Assembly (NCBI GenBank): GCA_041741455.1
Contig: JBGSJZ010000094.1
Span: 24,291 to 88,290, forward strand
Source of the DNA: CALESS01 sp041741455
GTDB taxonomy: Bacteria > Chloroflexota > Anaerolineae > Anaerolineales > Anaerolineaceae
Reading direction: 5' to 3'
Length of the DNA: 64,000 bases
A model generated the notes under the pieces. The model made no database searches. It had not been told where the DNA came from and saw only the letters and a program-made list of their open reading frames with translations. Of the stretch, positions 61,269 through 64,000 are shown in pieces. Position 1 is the first letter of the stretch. The number at the start of each line of letters is the position of its first letter. Both the position numbers and the translations under genes were made by a program.

Positions 61269-61799
61269 TTACCATCCCGGAGGGTTTGCAAATAAATCAA
61301 ACCACGGCAGGCGGTAAGTGAATACGATGAATTGTGAAAGCGACAGGACAAATAAAATCAGCAGGACAATTTGAAAAAGTTTGCCTGGTTCAACCTTTTC
61401 TACGTGTTTTTCCACGATGATGCTGAAAAGTGAAGTCAAAAGCAGGATGATATTGGCAAAGATGATCTCACCGGGGATGCTTTCAATTTTTACAAAAACC
61501 AACGGGTGAATCAGGAACATCACCAGTATCACCCAGGGCAGGTAGACCACGGTGAACAAGCGTGAGAAAATAAAGTTTTTTACAGATGCGATGGAACCCC
61601 TGCTCCACAAAAATTCGATCAATGCCACCAGGATGTAGCAATAGAAACCAATTTTCATGTGCTGGTAGATGCTTTCGTTGATCCCGCTGAACAGGGTGGT
61701 CAGCCCATTTGGAAACCAATCATAGAGATAATGCAGGATTAGAAAAAGCACTTGAAACAGGATGACTTTTCCAAGAATGGAAAACTTTCGGCTTTTCAC
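61269..61799 (-). CDS. Membrane protein of the cluster
   Basis: A 176-residue protein with about six hydrophobic segments and an NESIYQHMK motif that recurs in a group of small bacterial membrane proteins. The family is not firmly identified (a DUF6512-like protein is possible). It lies between the SCP2 gene and a soluble unknown. Confidence 0.6.
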   Translation of the reverse strand: MKSRKFSILGKVILFQVLFLILHYLYDWFPNGLTTLFSGINESIYQHMKIGFYCYILVALIEFLWSRGSIASVKNFIFSRLFTVVYLPWVILVMFLIHPLVFVKIESIPGEIIFANIILLLTSLFSIIVEKHVEKVEPGKLFQIVLLILFVLSLSQFIVFTYRLPWFDLFANPPGW

Positions 61800-61808
61800 G
61801 GCTACCTC

Positions 61809-62858
61809 CTATGATTCATCTGCCGGTCCGAAGATTTTCTCCTGGACCATCAGGATGCGCTCCATATCGTCTGCCGGAGTGGTGGTCAGCTCAAACACGC
61901 ACTCAGTGGCATCTGTATGCATTGCTAGCGATTTCACCAACCGGTAAGCCGGGGAGACCATCGGCGGCATGGTGATCATCATGGTTGCTTGTCCGTGCAC
62001 TTCATCATAGCGGCAGATGCCATAACCCAACGAGCAGGGCGGCAGACCGTTCCACTGCTCCACCCGCCGGTAGATCCCGGCCAGCTCACAGTTTTTGAGG
62101 ATGCTGGTGCGGATGGTCTTTTCGCCTTCTTCACGGTCTTCGCCCTTGATGTAATATTGATCGGCAAACATGCCGCGCAGCCCCAGTTCCATCAGGTCGC
62201 CAATGTCCTCAAACCCGGCGGCTGGCAGCACGGTGGCAAAAAACTCTTTAGAAATGGTCCACATGAAGTCCTCGGCAGTGGCATCCACCGCCGTCTTTAG
62301 CGCCGGTAGACCTTCACGCCGAACCAGGGCAGCCGCATTTACCCCTCCCCAGATCAAGTAGCGATTGTAATTGGAGACCGAGCGCAAGCATGAGTCAAAC
62401 CAGCCTTCCACCAGCTCTTCTGGGAAGGCGCCGCCTTCCAGGGCAGCCAGCGAATCCTGCTGGCGCTGACGCATCACCTCTGCCCAATCGTCCGGGGTCT
62501 CCCAGCCGGCCGTAGCCAGCCTGTCCAATCGTTCGACCGGCACGATGCCATCTCGTACAGCCAGTTCCTTCATGTCCGCCACGTAGCGCTTGTGAAATTC
62601 TTCGGACTGCTCCACCAGCTCGGGGTCGCTTTCCCACTCAGGGTGGTTGGCGCCCTGTAGCAGTGTCTTACAGCGCAGCTTCATCTCGTGCTCCACCGAG
62701 GTCCAGTAAGCCGCCATCACTCGCATGCCAGGGTACACATCCCCATCCGGCAGATCCTCCCCGTGATAGAAAACCTCCAACTGGTTTTCGGCCAGCAGCT
62801 GGCGGGCATGCTTCAGGTTGCGCGCCCATTTATGGTTGTGGAATTCGTCGTAGAACAT
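61809..62858 (-). CDS. Unknown soluble protein of the cluster
   Basis: A 349-residue protein with paired cysteines in the C-terminal third (CELAGIYRRVEQWNGLPPCSLGYGICRYDE). It may be related to small-molecule hydrolases, but no family is assigned. ATG 62858 is supported by GGGAGG 5 bases upstream; a 16-codon extension is rejected. It follows the XRE-cupin regulator directly. Confidence 0.6.
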   Translation of the reverse strand: MFYDEFHNHKWARNLKHARQLLAENQLEVFYHGEDLPDGDVYPGMRVMAAYWTSVEHEMKLRCKTLLQGANHPEWESDPELVEQSEEFHKRYVADMKELAVRDGIVPVERLDRLATAGWETPDDWAEVMRQRQQDSLAALEGGAFPEELVEGWFDSCLRSVSNYNRYLIWGGVNAAALVRREGLPALKTAVDATAEDFMWTISKEFFATVLPAAGFEDIGDLMELGLRGMFADQYYIKGEDREEGEKTIRTSILKNCELAGIYRRVEQWNGLPPCSLGYGICRYDEVHGQATMMITMPPMVSPAYRLVKSLAMHTDATECVFELTTTPADDMERILMVQEKIFGPADES

Positions 62859-62881
62859 GCCTGCCTCCCAGATAAGAATAT

Positions 62882-62904
62882 GCCGCGTCCAATTCGGACG
62901 CGGC
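62882..62904. repeat. Intercistronic hairpin after the regulator
   Basis: A 9-bp stem (62882-62890 with 62896-62904, loop AATTC). No T-tract on the minus strand; it could lower expression of downstream genes relative to the regulator. Confidence 0.5.
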
Positions 62905-62910
62905 AAGCGA

Positions 62911-63519
62911 TTATTCTACATTCATCACCCAATTTCCCTGGCGGGCTTGGATCAATTCGTCCAGGCTGCTGGTAGGTGGGGCGGTGATGAGGATTAGCAA
63001 CAATGGCTGATCCGGGCTGGCATTGGCAAACCGTCGATGAGGCTGGTTGACGTAGTAGGCAATGTCGCCCTGGTTCAGTAGGATTTCCTCGCCGGTTTCA
63101 GATATCAGGCAAGCCTGGCCTTGCAGGATCAGGACCAGTGTATCAGCCTCATGCTTGCGGAAGTGCGGCTCTTCCTGCCCAGCGGCGATCGAGACCAGCA
63201 GTGGTTCCATCCGGGCATTCGGCCGGTTGGAAAGCAAGCTCACCGTGGCCGGGCCGCCCTGCAAGTGTTCCAGATTTTGCATCAGGTCCTGCTGCCGGGT
63301 GACCAGCACCGGGCTTTCTTCTGGTCCGCTGAAGAAATGCACCATGTGCACATTGTAATAATGGGCCAGTTTTTCCAGGTTGTCCACACTGATGGAAACT
63401 TTATCGCGCTCCACCATGCTCAGGAAGGAGACCGAAAAACCACTTTCCTCAGCCACCTGTTCCAGGGTCAGATTGCGATTCTGACGTAGTTCACGGATAC
63501 GAAAACCGAGGGTGCTCAT
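62911..63519 (-). CDS. XRE-cupin transcriptional regulator
   Basis: A 202-residue protein. An N-terminal helix-turn-helix (FRIRELRQNRNLTLEQVAEESGFSVSFLSMVERDKVSISVDNLEKLA) is followed by a C-terminal cupin (EPHFRKHEADTLVLILQGQACLISETGEEILLNQGDIAYY, HRRFAN). Such regulators usually sense a small ligand of their pathway in the cupin. Three operator-like repeats overlap its promoter, suggesting autocontrol of the gene and, through read-through, of the cluster. AAAAGG precedes ATG. Confidence 0.9.
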   Translation of the reverse strand: MSTLGFRIRELRQNRNLTLEQVAEESGFSVSFLSMVERDKVSISVDNLEKLAHYYNVHMVHFFSGPEESPVLVTRQQDLMQNLEHLQGGPATVSLLSNRPNARMEPLLVSIAAGQEEPHFRKHEADTLVLILQGQACLISETGEEILLNQGDIAYYVNQPHRRFANASPDQPLLLILITAPPTSSLDELIQARQGNWVMNVE

Positions 63520-63546
63520 AGGAAGCCTTTTTACTAAAATAATGAA

Positions 63547-63611
63547 AAATTTCGATATTATAGTAGCAAAATTTCAGTATCATGTCAAGCGTTTCTTTGA
63601 TATTGAAATTT
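63547..63611 (-). promoter_or_regulatory. Promoter and triple operator of the regulator
   Basis: On the minus strand TTGACA (63583-63588), 17-base spacer, TACTAT (63560-63565). Three copies of AAATTTCRRTAT surround it: plus-strand 63547-63558 and 63569-63580 (22 bases apart, two helical turns) and the inverse 63600-63611. The two inner copies overlap the -10 region and spacer. Confidence 0.65.
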
Positions 63612-63865
63612 TTGATGTTGCGTCAGTCATAACCCGGAGGTCGTTGGTAAGTACCCCTTTGGGTAACGAATCCACTCCCCATACTACAGACCGCTGGCCC
63701 GTAAATTGATAAAAGTCATTGATGGCTTCCTTCAGCAAAAGTTTGCTGAAGGGCTAAGCCAACAATTGCGGCAACAGCTGTGCAGATCGCTTATAAGTCT
63801 AGATGAGCTGTTAATGGGACACTAATTTGAGCAAGTCGGGTGTTATATTGAAGTCCGCTCTAGTA
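63612..63865. other. Gene-free right-end spacer
   Basis: An 11-bp hairpin (63729-63739 with 63742-63752) and AT-rich sequence are visible. No gene can be supported. Confidence 0.35.
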
Positions 63866-64000
63866 TTACAGCGCAAGGTTGGGTAAAAGGATAGCAAGTC
63901 GAGCGAGCTTGGACTTACGGTGAGACAAATAAGCCTGGAAATTTCGTTTCTGATAATAACGAACCCGATGTAAAGCGGCAGCAGCATCAAAAACAGGCTT
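63866..64000 (-). CDS. C-terminal fragment of an unknown protein running off the right edge
   Basis: A 44-codon minus-strand frame open to the window edge and ending at TAA 63866-63868. It reads a basic, Tyr-rich segment (RVRYYQKRNFQAYLSHRKSK, then LARLAILLPNLAL). The composition resembles DNA-binding or transposase-type proteins, but there is not enough to name it. Confidence 0.3.
   Translation of the reverse strand, partial: KPVFDAAAALHRVRYYQKRNFQAYLSHRKSKLARLAILLPNLAL

Overview
The window looks like a chromosomal segment of a Chloroflexota bacterium, most likely class Anaerolineae. This is inferred from the mix of dnaA with ribonuclease J, Thr/Pro-linker lipoproteins, secreted proteins carrying an aromatic-LPxx-R tail, an archaeal-type adenosine-specific kinase and HMG-CoA-synthase-like enzymes, and intergenic repeats of the CACGG and GTCATTGCGAG kinds. 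No rRNA, CRISPR array, complete insertion sequence or reverse transcriptase was seen.

Layout. 1-8.3 kb: dnaA, a repeat-rich spacer, an attenuator-like leader and ribonuclease J, then on the minus strand a secreted caspase-like protein, pcm, mutY, a small protein and a metal-ligand-free MBL-fold protein. 8.5-16.8 kb: tandem secreted FGE-like proteins, a degenerate PyrK/PyrD-like pair, a TIR-FGE-kinase fusion, ychF, tRNA-Leu and two small proteins. 16.9-31.8 kb, mostly minus strand: CotH-like and HExxH lipoproteins, a GNAT enzyme, an ABC-F ATPase, a histidine phosphatase (plus strand), a TauE permease, and a signalling block (GGDEF-EAL enzyme plus two sensor kinases with blind receivers). 31.9-43.4 kb: lipoproteins, adenosine-specific kinase, RNase Z, a 1005-residue beta-helix protein, PH/SHOCT protein, murJ, a SagB-type oxidoreductase and a CYTH protein.

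43.4-47.2 kb is an AT-richer accessory stretch beside tRNA-Val. It holds a tRNA 3'-end scar, a DUF2202 gene broken by an in-frame amber codon, and a compact transcription unit: extended -10 promoter, a leader that folds like a SAM-clan riboswitch core followed by a terminator, four tiny ORFs and a final terminator. A 51-residue secreted peptide follows. 47.2-53.9 kb holds a domain-permuted solute-binding protein, an MFS exporter and a folate cluster (folE, FolM-like SDR, folB, folK).

53.97-63.5 kb is one minus-strand run of 11 genes headed by an XRE-cupin regulator with three operator-like repeats at its promoter. It contains an HMG-CoA-synthase-like protein that appears to have lost its catalytic Cys and His, a thiolase with its Cys, and a DUF35 protein. 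This trio resembles the PhlACB acyltransferase and archaeal thiolase/HMGCS/DUF35 complexes. It is accompanied by an SCP2-domain protein, an SDR, an MFS transporter and several unknown proteins. This cluster and the leader RNA with its mini-operon are the two best candidates for undescribed biology.
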